A stretch of DNA of 64,000 nt from an uncultured Alteromonadaceae bacterium (GTDB lineage Bacteria > Pseudomonadota > Gammaproteobacteria > Enterobacterales > Alteromonadaceae). Every line of letters begins with the position of its first letter. Position 1 is the first letter of the stretch. This document shows, piece after piece, positions 37,441 through 45,444 of this stretch. The notes below the pieces were generated by a model. It saw only the letters and a list, made by a program, of their open reading frames with translations. It did not search any database and was not told the origin of the DNA. Location: NCBI GenBank assembly GCA_947501935.1, contig CANMXU010000005.1, forward strand, positions 208,862 to 272,861, written 5' to 3'. Position numbers and translations under genes: made by a program.

Positions 37441-37457
37441 AATCGGATATGCCGATT
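37441..37457. promoter_or_regulatory. Inverted repeat AATCGGATATGCCGATT (operator candidate)
   Basis: A perfect 6-bp dyad with a 5-bp spacer lies 43 bp upstream of the BASS transporter ATG, where an operator or activator site is expected. It is stated only as a symmetry. Confidence 0.35.
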
Positions 37458-37619
37458 TATTCTGTCGCTAATAACATGATAAATAACTAAAACAATACAA
37501 ATAACAACCTGACTCATGACTAGTTTGGGAAGCCTAAGAGTCGTACTACTTCGATAAATATTGCGCTTAAGCGCTAAAAACATCAAGTGCTACAACTTGT
37601 TTTAAAACGTTACTTTCTG

Positions 37620-37672
37620 AAACATACTGCCCAACTCGTTACGACTATTCTGTCAACTAACTAACAATTGAA
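37620..37672 (-). repeat. Shared 53-bp upstream element, copy 2 (BASS transporter)
   Basis: The partner of 33204-33256 (42 of 53 identical, ungapped, same orientation). It lies about 222-274 bp upstream of the transporter ATG. On the minus strand it contains TTCAATTGTTAG followed shortly by GTTGACAGAATAG. Confidence 0.7.
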
Positions 37673-37786
37673 GCGAGTTTGAGTATGGAAACACCGTCTA
37701 GACAAACCCAACCATAGTTTAAGAGAAACATTCAGTGCCATTAAATAATCAAAAAGCACTGAATATACTATTGTCGCAATTATTAA

Positions 37787-40700
37787 TTACGCCGCTTTAA
37801 AAGCTGAAGACCGCCATAAATAATATAAGGTAGGTAATACCACTAAGGTTAACAGCACCGCACTTAACATGCCGCCAACCATAGGGGCAGCGATACGGCT
37901 CATCACTTCTGAACCTGTTCCTGTGCCGTATAAAATAGGTAATAAACCAACTATTATGGCGGCGGCGGTCATCATAACCGGACGAACACGCATGCCCGCA
38001 CCTTCCATTACCGCTTGCAGAACATCGGCTTTGGTGGTGACAATATTTTTTTTCTGATGCTTATCAAGCAATGCCTGATAAGCTTGGTTTAAATACACCA
38101 GCATAATAACGCCTATTTCTACGGCGACGCCGGCAAGGGCAATGAAACCAACACCAACAGCCACAGAAAAGTTATAACCTGCTAGGTACATTAGCCACAC
38201 ACTGCCAACCATTGCCAGTGGTAACGTGCCCATGATCATCGCCACTTCCACTATATTTTTAAAGTTGAGATAAAGTAAAATAACAATAATAAATATCGTT
38301 AACGGCACTACGTAGGCTAGTTTCGCTTTAGCGCGTTGCATATATTCATACTGTCCGGCCCAAGCAATAGAATACCCTGCGGGTAATTTAAGCTGTTCAG
38401 CAATAATTTTTTGTGCGTCAACAACATAACTGCCAATATCAACACCTTCAATATCAACAAAGGCCCAGCCATTTAAGCGGGCATTTTCTGACTTGATCCC
38501 CGGCGGTCCATCTTCAATAAAAATATTGGCAACATCGCCTAAGGCAATACGTTGACCATTTGGGGTTACAATAGGCAGTAACGATAGTTCTTCAGGTGAG
38601 TCTCGATAATCTTGCCGATAGCGTAAATTCACCGGATAACGTTCTAAGCCTTCAACCGTTTGAGTAACATTCATTCCGCCTACCGCTGTGGCAATAACTT
38701 GCTGTATTTGGGCAATGTTCAAACCATAACGCGCGGCTTTAGCCCGTTGAATATCCACTTTAATATAGCGGCCACCAGCAACTCGTTCTGAATACACCGA
38801 AGCCGTGCCGGGAATATCAGCAAGTATGGTTTCAATTTGTTGACCAATATCTTGAATCACTTCCAATTTAGGACCTGCGATTTTAATTCCTACCGGTGTT
38901 TTAATGCCTGTTGCCAACATATCAATGCGGGTTTTAATCGGCATTACCCAAGCATTGGTTACCCCGGGCAGTTTCACTAGAGCATCAAGTTCTTTTCTCA
39001 AACTTTCAGTGGTTACGCCATCGCGCCATTGGTCATGTGGGTTAAATTGGATAAAGGTTTCGATCATGGTTAATGGCGCAGGATCGGTTGCGGTTTCAGC
39101 CCGACCAACTTTGCCAAACACGGTTTTCACTTCCGGCACGGTTTTAATTAACTTATCGGTTTGTTGCAATAATTGCCGTGCTTGGCCGATAGAAATACTG
39201 GGATAGGTGATCGGCATATACATAAGATCGCCTTCATCAAGTGGCGGAATAAATTCACTGCCAATTTTATCCAGTGGATATAAACCAATACCCAAAATCA
39301 GCACCGCTGAAATCAAGGTGATTTTAGGAAAGCGTAATACCGTTTTTAACACCGGAAGGTAAAGAAAGGTTAATAGTCTATTAACTGGATTTTTATGCTC
39401 ACCAATGATTTTTCCGCGAATAAAATACCCCATTAATACTGGCACTAAGGTAATGGCTAATACGGCAGAAGCAGCCATGGCATAGGTTTTTGTAAACGCT
39501 AATGGCGCGAACATCCGCCCTTCTTGCGCTTCTAAGGTAAATACCGGCACAAAGCTAACTGTGATTATGAGTAAGCTAAAAAATAACGCTGGCCCTACTT
39601 CACTCGCTGAGTCGATAACCACTTGCCAACGGTTTTCATTATTAAGCGTTTTTCCTTGTGTGCTGAGCTTTTCCATATGCTTGTGCATATTTTCGATCAT
39701 CACGATTGCGCCGTCTATCATCGCACCAATGGCAATGGCAATACCGCCAAGCGACATGATATTTGCGTTAAGCCCTTGCACATGCATAACAATAAACGCG
39801 GTTAGAATTCCTATCGGTAAGCTAATAATTGCCACTAACGATGAACGCACATGGAATAAAAAGATGATGCAAACTAGCGCAACAACGCCAAACTCTTCTA
39901 ATAATTTAAAGGTAAGGTTATCAACCGCACGTTCAATTAATGCCGAGCGGTCATAAACAGGCACGATTTCAACGCCTTCGGGTAAGCCTTTTTTCAGCTG
40001 TTCAAGTTTAGCTTTTACGCCATTAATGACTTGCTGAGCATTTTCACCAAAACGCATAACGACAATGCCACCAACAGTTTCACCTTCACCGTTTAGCTCA
40101 GCAATGCCACGACGCATTTGTGGACCAGTGCCAATTTCAGCGACATCTTTTAATAATAATGGGCTGCCATTTTTATTGAGCCCTAAAGGAATATTTTCTA
40201 AATCATCAATACTTTTTAGATAACCGGTCGCGCTGATCATATATTCCGCTTCAGCCATTTCAACCACCGAAGCGCCAATTTCTTGATTACCTTGTTTAAT
40301 CGCGGTTTGAATAAGTGACAACGGAATGTCAAAAGCACGTAATTTATTAGGGTCAACCCGCACTTGATATTGCTTAACCATACCGCCTAAAGCGGCAACT
40401 TCCGACACTCCAGATACGGTTTGCAGTTCATATTTTAAGAACCAGTCTTGAATGCTGCGCAATTGGCTTAGGTCATGTTGTCCGGTTTTATCAACCAAAG
40501 CATACAAATATACCCAGCCAACACCGGTCGCGTCAGGCCCTAATTGGGGTTTGGCATTACTTGGCAAGCTTGGCGCGACTTGGCTTAAATATTCCAACAC
40601 CCGCGAACGCGCCCAATATAAGTCGGTGTCTTCGTCAAAAATAACATATACATAAGAGTCTCCAAAAAAGGAAAAGCCACGCACGGTAACCGCGCCGGGT

Positions 40701-40927
40701 ACTGACAACATAGCCGTAGTCAGCGGATAGGTAACTTGGTCTTCAACCACTTGCGGCGCTTGCCCAGGGTAATTAGTTTTAATGATAACTTGCACATCAG
40801 ATAAATCAGGCAGCGCGTCAATCGGGGTTTTACTTACTGAATATAAGCCAGCGCCAACCAATAAAACCGTGGTTAATAAAACCAAGAAGCGATTAGTGAC
40901 TGACCAACGAATAATTGCGCCGATCAT
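37787..40927 (-). CDS. cusA: Copper/silver efflux RND permease CusA
   Basis: Heavy-metal RND pump of 1046 residues that exports Cu(I)/Ag(I) from periplasm and cytoplasm through the CusCBA channel. TM4 carries IAIGAMIDGAIVMIENMHKH, the heavy-metal RND signature. All three periplasmic methionines that bind metal in E. coli CusA (M573, M623, M672) have counterparts: Met571 in MYMPITYPS, Met621 in PLTMIETFIQF and Met670 in RIDMLATGIKTPVGIK. This argues for monovalent copper/silver rather than Zn/Co/Cd (CzcA). It is the last gene of the operon, with the ATG overlapping the cusB stop by 4 bp. No CusRS or CueR gene is in the window. Confidence 0.95.
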   Translation of the reverse strand: MIGAIIRWSVTNRFLVLLTTVLLVGAGLYSVSKTPIDALPDLSDVQVIIKTNYPGQAPQVVEDQVTYPLTTAMLSVPGAVTVRGFSFFGDSYVYVIFDEDTDLYWARSRVLEYLSQVAPSLPSNAKPQLGPDATGVGWVYLYALVDKTGQHDLSQLRSIQDWFLKYELQTVSGVSEVAALGGMVKQYQVRVDPNKLRAFDIPLSLIQTAIKQGNQEIGASVVEMAEAEYMISATGYLKSIDDLENIPLGLNKNGSPLLLKDVAEIGTGPQMRRGIAELNGEGETVGGIVVMRFGENAQQVINGVKAKLEQLKKGLPEGVEIVPVYDRSALIERAVDNLTFKLLEEFGVVALVCIIFLFHVRSSLVAIISLPIGILTAFIVMHVQGLNANIMSLGGIAIAIGAMIDGAIVMIENMHKHMEKLSTQGKTLNNENRWQVVIDSASEVGPALFFSLLIITVSFVPVFTLEAQEGRMFAPLAFTKTYAMAASAVLAITLVPVLMGYFIRGKIIGEHKNPVNRLLTFLYLPVLKTVLRFPKITLISAVLILGIGLYPLDKIGSEFIPPLDEGDLMYMPITYPSISIGQARQLLQQTDKLIKTVPEVKTVFGKVGRAETATDPAPLTMIETFIQFNPHDQWRDGVTTESLRKELDALVKLPGVTNAWVMPIKTRIDMLATGIKTPVGIKIAGPKLEVIQDIGQQIETILADIPGTASVYSERVAGGRYIKVDIQRAKAARYGLNIAQIQQVIATAVGGMNVTQTVEGLERYPVNLRYRQDYRDSPEELSLLPIVTPNGQRIALGDVANIFIEDGPPGIKSENARLNGWAFVDIEGVDIGSYVVDAQKIIAEQLKLPAGYSIAWAGQYEYMQRAKAKLAYVVPLTIFIIVILLYLNFKNIVEVAMIMGTLPLAMVGSVWLMYLAGYNFSVAVGVGFIALAGVAVEIGVIMLVYLNQAYQALLDKHQKKNIVTTKADVLQAVMEGAGMRVRPVMMTAAAIIVGLLPILYGTGTGSEVMSRIAAPMVGGMLSAVLLTLVVLPTLYYLWRSSAFKAA

Positions 40928-42531
40928 GGTTTGTCTCCTTGCTTGTTTTCTTGGTTATTCTCTGGCTTATTTACTTCTTTATCGCTTGGCTTATTTTCTG
41001 AGTTCATGCCCATATTCATAGGCATAGCCATGGCGCTGACAATAACAAAGTCTTCATCGCCAACTTCAAAAGTAAACATAACCCTAGCGCCTTTGGTAAA
41101 TAGCGAAATATCAACACTTTCAGCGATGATAAAATCAACATCGTCGGCCGGACGATTCCATTTTTTAATCGCTTCACGGGCAATATTTACCATACGATGT
41201 TCAGTCATTACTGAGTTAACAATGCCATTAACCGTCGCTGAAGAAACGGTAATTTCATCAGGTATGGCGATGTTCATTTCATCATGGTTCATACGTTTAA
41301 AATCGGATGATTTACTCGACTCTGAATCAAGCAAAAATTGGGCTGAACTGACCACTTGCTCGCCTGCGCTTAAGCCAGAAAGTATCTCGACATGGTCACT
41401 ATCAAACCGACCTATGGTAACCGCGACTGATTTATAACTACCCTCGCCTAACGCTAGCACTACTCGATTTTGGCTGCCTGTTCTGATCAAGGCTTCTTTG
41501 GGAATTATTAACGCAGATGCATTATCGCCAGTTTTGCTCGCTTCAATAACAAGCTCGGCAAACATGTTTGGTTTAAGTTCACCGTCGCTATTATCTAAAC
41601 TTAAACGTACCACATAGGTACGTGTTTTAGCGTTTAACATTGGGTGAATATGTTCAACTCGCCCTTGCCAGCGCTTATTCGCTAAAGCGCCTATTTTTAT
41701 GGTTACTTTATCACCCATAGCAACGACTGCACTTTGTCGTTCAAATACTTCAGCCTTTAGCCAAACTTTACTTAAATCCACAATCGATAACAGCTGCGTT
41801 TCTAGTTTTACATAAAAGCCTTCTCTGATCGCTAAGTTTTCAACAACCCCACTTTGCGGAGCATAAAAGGTGATCACTTGTTGCACTTTTTTGCTAGATT
41901 TAAGCTTTTTGATCATATTTTTCGATAATTTCAACGCAGTTAAGCGATTTTCAGCGGCTTGTATTAATTGCTTATTATTACGTGTTAGCGCCAGTAAAAG
42001 CTCTTCTTGAGCATTAACCAGCTCAGGTGAGTAAAGATCATAAAGTGCTTGGCCTTTAGAAATAGGATCGCCAACCGCTTTAACATAAAGCTTTTCAACC
42101 CAGCCTTGCACTCTTGGATGAATATGCACAAATTTATTCTCATCAAAAGTGATAAAACCAACCGTATTTATTGTTGATGCTAACTTTTGGTAGCTTGCTG
42201 TAACCGTACGAACACCTAAATTATTAACTACATTTGGTGAAATTCTTATGGTGCCTGCGCCCTCATCAGGGCCTTTACCGCCATCATCATATACCGGCAC
42301 TAAATCCATGCCCATCGGTGATTTTCCAGGTTTGTCTCTGCGATAATTTGCATCCATAGGCGCGACCCAATACTTTGGTTTTTTCACTGTTGTGGTATTG
42401 GCTGCGCTTGGCTTTTCAACATTAGGAGTTAAGAATTGATAAGCCAAGAAAGTTAGCGCAATACCAATAATCGCGCCCACTAATATGCCGATAAGCATGC
42501 TTGACCCAGCTTGTTTGTTAATATTGGTCAT
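40924..42531 (-). CDS. cusB: CusB adaptor with N-terminal metal-binding and C-terminal CusF-like domains
   Basis: Periplasmic adaptor of 535 residues. After one membrane anchor (about 12-32) comes a heavy-metal-binding motif, KYWVAPMDANYRRDKPGKSP then MGMDLVPVYDD (about 52-85). A CusB body follows: GWVEKLYVKAVGDPI and KGQALYDLYSPEL, then hairpin, barrel and membrane-proximal domains to about 410. A CusF-like domain is fused at about 425-505 (VNGIVNSVMTEHRMVNIARE), followed by a Met-rich stretch (MAMPMNMGMN) and a charged tail. In the CusF-like part Trp458 is kept, but the His and two Met ligands of CusF align to Arg452 and the PADDV segment, so classic Cu(I) binding seems lost. Overlaps: 1 bp with the upstream gene, 4 bp with cusA. 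Confidence 0.92.
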   Translation of the reverse strand: MTNINKQAGSSMLIGILVGAIIGIALTFLAYQFLTPNVEKPSAANTTTVKKPKYWVAPMDANYRRDKPGKSPMGMDLVPVYDDGGKGPDEGAGTIRISPNVVNNLGVRTVTASYQKLASTINTVGFITFDENKFVHIHPRVQGWVEKLYVKAVGDPISKGQALYDLYSPELVNAQEELLLALTRNNKQLIQAAENRLTALKLSKNMIKKLKSSKKVQQVITFYAPQSGVVENLAIREGFYVKLETQLLSIVDLSKVWLKAEVFERQSAVVAMGDKVTIKIGALANKRWQGRVEHIHPMLNAKTRTYVVRLSLDNSDGELKPNMFAELVIEASKTGDNASALIIPKEALIRTGSQNRVVLALGEGSYKSVAVTIGRFDSDHVEILSGLSAGEQVVSSAQFLLDSESSKSSDFKRMNHDEMNIAIPDEITVSSATVNGIVNSVMTEHRMVNIAREAIKKWNRPADDVDFIIAESVDISLFTKGARVMFTFEVGDEDFVIVSAMAMPMNMGMNSENKPSDKEVNKPENNQENKQGDKP

Positions 42532-44066
42532 TATTGCTCTCCCAAACTATTCAGGTGCTGCTTATGCAAACTAACGCTGTGCATATTGCTAGCAGTTACG
42601 GTGTTAAGGTCGTTAATAAACAGATAATTAAGTTCTAGGCGCATTTTTTGCTCTTCTACATTTAACTTTAATTGGTCTATTTCAGCATTTAAAACGGCAA
42701 TACGGGCACGCACTACTTCAGCAAAGTCGCCATCATCATTGGTATAAGCAGTTAATGATACTTCGGCTTGCGCGTGTAATTGCGGTATAAGTTTTTCTCG
42801 GTATAGATGCTGTCTTTTGTTAAGGCCAAGTAACCTCGCTTTAGTGCTTGAAAAAGCGCCAAGGAGTTGCCTTAACAATAATACTTTTTCAGTTTTCACC
42901 GCTTCGGTTGTAGCAATGGCTGATTGCACTTCTTTATCTTGTCGGTTTTCAGTAAATAAAGGCAAATCAAAAGTTACCCCTACCGAGAATAAATCAGCTC
43001 GGCTGTTGCCATTCAGATCGTCGTCTCGATAACCATAACTTGCATTCACTCCCCATTCAGGTTGGTATTTTTGCTCTGCTAATTTAATCGATGTTTGGGT
43101 TGAGCTGACTTTTTTATCAACAGAAGTTATCGCGGGATGTTGAGAAAAGTAAGGCACTAATTGTTGTGGGGTTAGCCATTTATCGCTAAATACCAATTCA
43201 CTGTTAAGTAAGTCAATTTTCGGCATTTCCTTGCTAAGCTTACGGCTAAGTGCACGACCAAGCTTAAGCTCATTTACAGAAACTTTATTTAGTGACGAGT
43301 TAATATTTACCTGCGTTTCACCTGCATTCGGTAGTTCAGCAAGCCATTGCATCAACAAGCCTTGGTAGCTACTTTGTTGCTGGGCTAATTTATCTAAACG
43401 TTCTTCTAAACGAGTTAATTCCAGTTGCGACCTAACAATATCTTGCTGACGAGCTTTGCCAAAAGTTGATGAATAACTCGCTTGAGCAACATCAGCTAAT
43501 TGCTCAAACAAGGCACGGTTTTGCTGTATAAGGGCAATGCTTTGTTGTACTCGATAAGCGTCTAACCATAAGCTGCCTACGGTTACGGTTACTTGAGCTT
43601 GGCGATTTTTTCGCTGGTAGGGATATGCTTCACTTTGAAGTTTAAGCTGCTCGCTTTTAATTGCTAAACTGTCACCACGGGGGAACATTTGTGAAATACC
43701 AAATTTAGCTTGGGTCATGCCTTCTTGTGAAAAGTCAAAGCCATTGCTTGGTAAGTTTGCTAAGCCAATGGAAACTTTAGGATCAGGTAAGCTATTGGCT
43801 GAAATACTTAATAGTTCGATTGCCCTTTGCTTATGGACATTTCCACTAAGCCAAGGATCATTTAGCTGAGCTGACTTTATCGCCCGTTCAAACGATAACG
43901 GCGCTTGCTCAGCTTTTCCTTGTTGTTCAGCGGCTATACTCGCAAAGCTTGCTATAGAAAAAAAACTTAACAGTGCTAGGCCACAGTATTTAGCCAACTT
44001 AGGTTTACCAGCGATAGTTTTTATAGGCACAAGGCTAGGAGCAAGAATAGCCTTAACGATAACCAT
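42531..44066 (-). CDS. TolC-family outer-membrane efflux protein of the copper operon
   Basis: Outer-membrane factor of 511 residues, the CusC-like exit duct for the CusBA pump. A long basic N-terminal region precedes the signal peptide core (LALLSFFSIASFASIAA, about 30-46); no lipobox is present, unlike E. coli CusC. The OEP body shows LPDPKVSIGLANLPSNGF, ISQMFPRGDSLAIKSEQ and WGVNASYGYRDDD, typical of outer-membrane factors in Cus/Czc operons of marine gammaproteobacteria. The start codon overlaps the DUF411 stop codon (TAATG) and the 3' end overlaps cusB by 1 bp, so translation is coupled throughout. An internal start nearer the signal peptide is possible, since the first 25 residues are atypical. 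Confidence 0.88.
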   Translation of the reverse strand: MVIVKAILAPSLVPIKTIAGKPKLAKYCGLALLSFFSIASFASIAAEQQGKAEQAPLSFERAIKSAQLNDPWLSGNVHKQRAIELLSISANSLPDPKVSIGLANLPSNGFDFSQEGMTQAKFGISQMFPRGDSLAIKSEQLKLQSEAYPYQRKNRQAQVTVTVGSLWLDAYRVQQSIALIQQNRALFEQLADVAQASYSSTFGKARQQDIVRSQLELTRLEERLDKLAQQQSSYQGLLMQWLAELPNAGETQVNINSSLNKVSVNELKLGRALSRKLSKEMPKIDLLNSELVFSDKWLTPQQLVPYFSQHPAITSVDKKVSSTQTSIKLAEQKYQPEWGVNASYGYRDDDLNGNSRADLFSVGVTFDLPLFTENRQDKEVQSAIATTEAVKTEKVLLLRQLLGAFSSTKARLLGLNKRQHLYREKLIPQLHAQAEVSLTAYTNDDGDFAEVVRARIAVLNAEIDQLKLNVEEQKMRLELNYLFINDLNTVTASNMHSVSLHKQHLNSLGEQ

Positions 44067-44596
44067 TAAAATTGCTCCTGATACGATTGCAGCTCGGCAT
44101 AAATTTCATAGCTACCATCAGCTTTTAAAAGCAGCACACTGTAAGGTTGAAAGTTATCACCCATTTCCATACCCGGACTGCCCACCGGCATGGCAGGAAC
44201 CGCTAAGCCAATAACGCTATCGTTATGAGTTTCATTTAAAAACTGCTGCATAACTTTCGCCGGCACATGGCCTTCAAAAATATAACCGGCTTGGGAAACG
44301 GCGGTATGGCAAGAACGATAACGTGGCGCTATCGCTTTTTTATCTTTGATGATTGAAATATTTTCCACATTATGAATGTTTGATTTAAAGCCATTTTCAT
44401 CTAAGTGGTTAATCCATTTTTTGCAGCAGCCACAACTCTCACTTTTATAAACATCGAGCATAATTTCAGCGAATTTAGTAGGTTGCGGTTTTTTAACAGG
44501 CTCTTCAGGCTTTGAACAAGCGCCAAGCAAAACAAGTAATACGCTTGCAACAACATAAGCGGCGACAGATTTTACGGTAATTTTTTTTGACAACAT
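44066..44596 (-). CDS. DUF411 metal-binding lipoprotein
   Basis: Protein of 176 residues and first gene of the cusC-B-A block. I place the start at the ATG at 44596 because GGAGGGG precedes it at proper spacing and a lipoprotein signal (VLLVLLGAC) follows; a longer frame exists but adds a non-signal leader. After the lipid anchor comes the DUF411 domain with YKSESCGCCKKWINHLDENG, then RSCHTAVSQAGYIFEGHVPA and GLAVPAMPVGSPGMEMG. The CGCC, CH and Met-rich positions are likely copper ligands. DUF411 genes usually travel with copper-resistance systems and are thought to bind or deliver copper in the periplasm; biochemical function in this family is poorly established. Confidence 0.88.
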   Translation of the reverse strand: MLSKKITVKSVAAYVVASVLLVLLGACSKPEEPVKKPQPTKFAEIMLDVYKSESCGCCKKWINHLDENGFKSNIHNVENISIIKDKKAIAPRYRSCHTAVSQAGYIFEGHVPAKVMQQFLNETHNDSVIGLAVPAMPVGSPGMEMGDNFQPYSVLLLKADGSYEIYAELQSYQEQF

Positions 44597-44696
44597 AACC
44601 CCTCCGAAGGGATATCTACATGAATGTTTTACATTATTTCTATAAGTTTTTTTACTGAGTTTTTGGCTCAATTTTTTGCCAAATTAAGAGCTTTTT

Positions 44697-44731
44697 TGAA
44701 AAAATTAAATGATGTTTTTTACATATTTAAT
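44697..44731 (-). terminator. Probable AT-rich terminator of the Met/Cys-rich gene
   Basis: On the minus strand, ATTAAAT...ATTTAAT arms with inner ATGT/ACAT pairs close an A-rich loop and are followed by six T. It lies 70 bp after the small gene's stop codon, upstream of the DUF411 gene. Confidence 0.45.
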
Positions 44732-44800
44732 GATCAAAAAAGCCAAATACAGCAATGAATTGCCTGTAAATGCCAAATTATGGGCACAGTTAGGCTGTAG

Positions 44801-45298
44801 TTAGCTTTTTATTGGAGGACGATACAGAGATGTTAAATGTTGGCTAAGTGCCAAGCTAGAAAAGGAATTAATTTTCGCGGAATAGTCGATCACAGCTTCA
44901 TTACCAAAGTCTTGATTCAAAGTCGCAATAGTTGCACAACCGCCAGCGTAGCAGTTACAGCTTTCACTACAGCACGACTCTTCTGACATTGCTTGTGCTG
45001 AAACAACTTGTTCAGACTCAGGGCTGTCAGCGCTTGGCTGGTTCATCATAGAATGGTTATGGTGAGCCATAGCTGATTTATTTTTTGACTTATCAGCAGT
45101 TTTTTCTTGCTGATAAGTTTGCATGTCAGTGCTTTGCTTAGCCATACTATGCATGGTCATTCCTTCCATACTCATGCCTTTCATACTCAGCATTTGATAC
45201 GACATAACAGCAGACGCCATCGCTTGACCAACAAAAGTCAAACAAAGCATTATCACCATCAATGTTTTAGGAAAGTTTCTCAACACAAGTAACCACAC
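44801..45298 (-). CDS. Small secreted Met/His/Cys-rich protein, copper-associated
   Basis: Protein of up to 165 residues. A hydrophobic leader (TLMVIMLCLTFVGQAMASA) is followed by a Met/His-rich stretch (MLSMKGMSMEGMTMHSMAK, then AMAHHNHSMM) and a Cys cluster (CCSESCNCYAGGC). It ends SLYRPPIKS, an ending shared by many small proteins near copper operons (CopL/DUF2946-like group). The composition suits binding of Cu(I)/Ag(I) in the periplasm, or a leader-type regulator of the operon downstream. The start is uncertain: GTG at 45298 gives the best signal peptide but has no clear ribosome-binding site, and ATG at 45259 is an alternative. It lies about 200 bp upstream of the DUF411 gene, separated by a probable terminator. 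Confidence 0.65.
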   Translation of the reverse strand: MWLLVLRNFPKTLMVIMLCLTFVGQAMASAVMSYQMLSMKGMSMEGMTMHSMAKQSTDMQTYQQEKTADKSKNKSAMAHHNHSMMNQPSADSPESEQVVSAQAMSEESCCSESCNCYAGGCATIATLNQDFGNEAVIDYSAKINSFSSLALSQHLTSLYRPPIKS

Positions 45299-45444
45299 AA
45301 TTTATAGCAGTAAAATAATTTTACCTAGAGTTTATATTTATGCAATCAATATCAAGCAAATAAATACGCCAAAAAGTAAGAATATATTAACAAGTCTACT
45401 ACTTAGTTCAGCGATAAAAATAACTGAAAGCACCAGCAAACATT

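Larger units (their letters stand above)
37399..37786. other. Intergenic region upstream of the BASS gene
   Basis: A 388-bp gap. It holds the inverted repeat AATCGG-N5-CCGATT (37441-37457), 43 bp before the transporter start and of LysR-box form (T-N11-A). It also holds the palindrome GCGCTTAAGCGC (37563-37574) and repeat element copy 2 (37620-37672). No gene is seen. Confidence 0.55.

Noticed and set aside
44597..44671. 25-residue N-terminal extension of the DUF411 protein
   Set aside because: It would bury the lipoprotein signal. A strong GGAGGGG site precedes the ATG at 44596.
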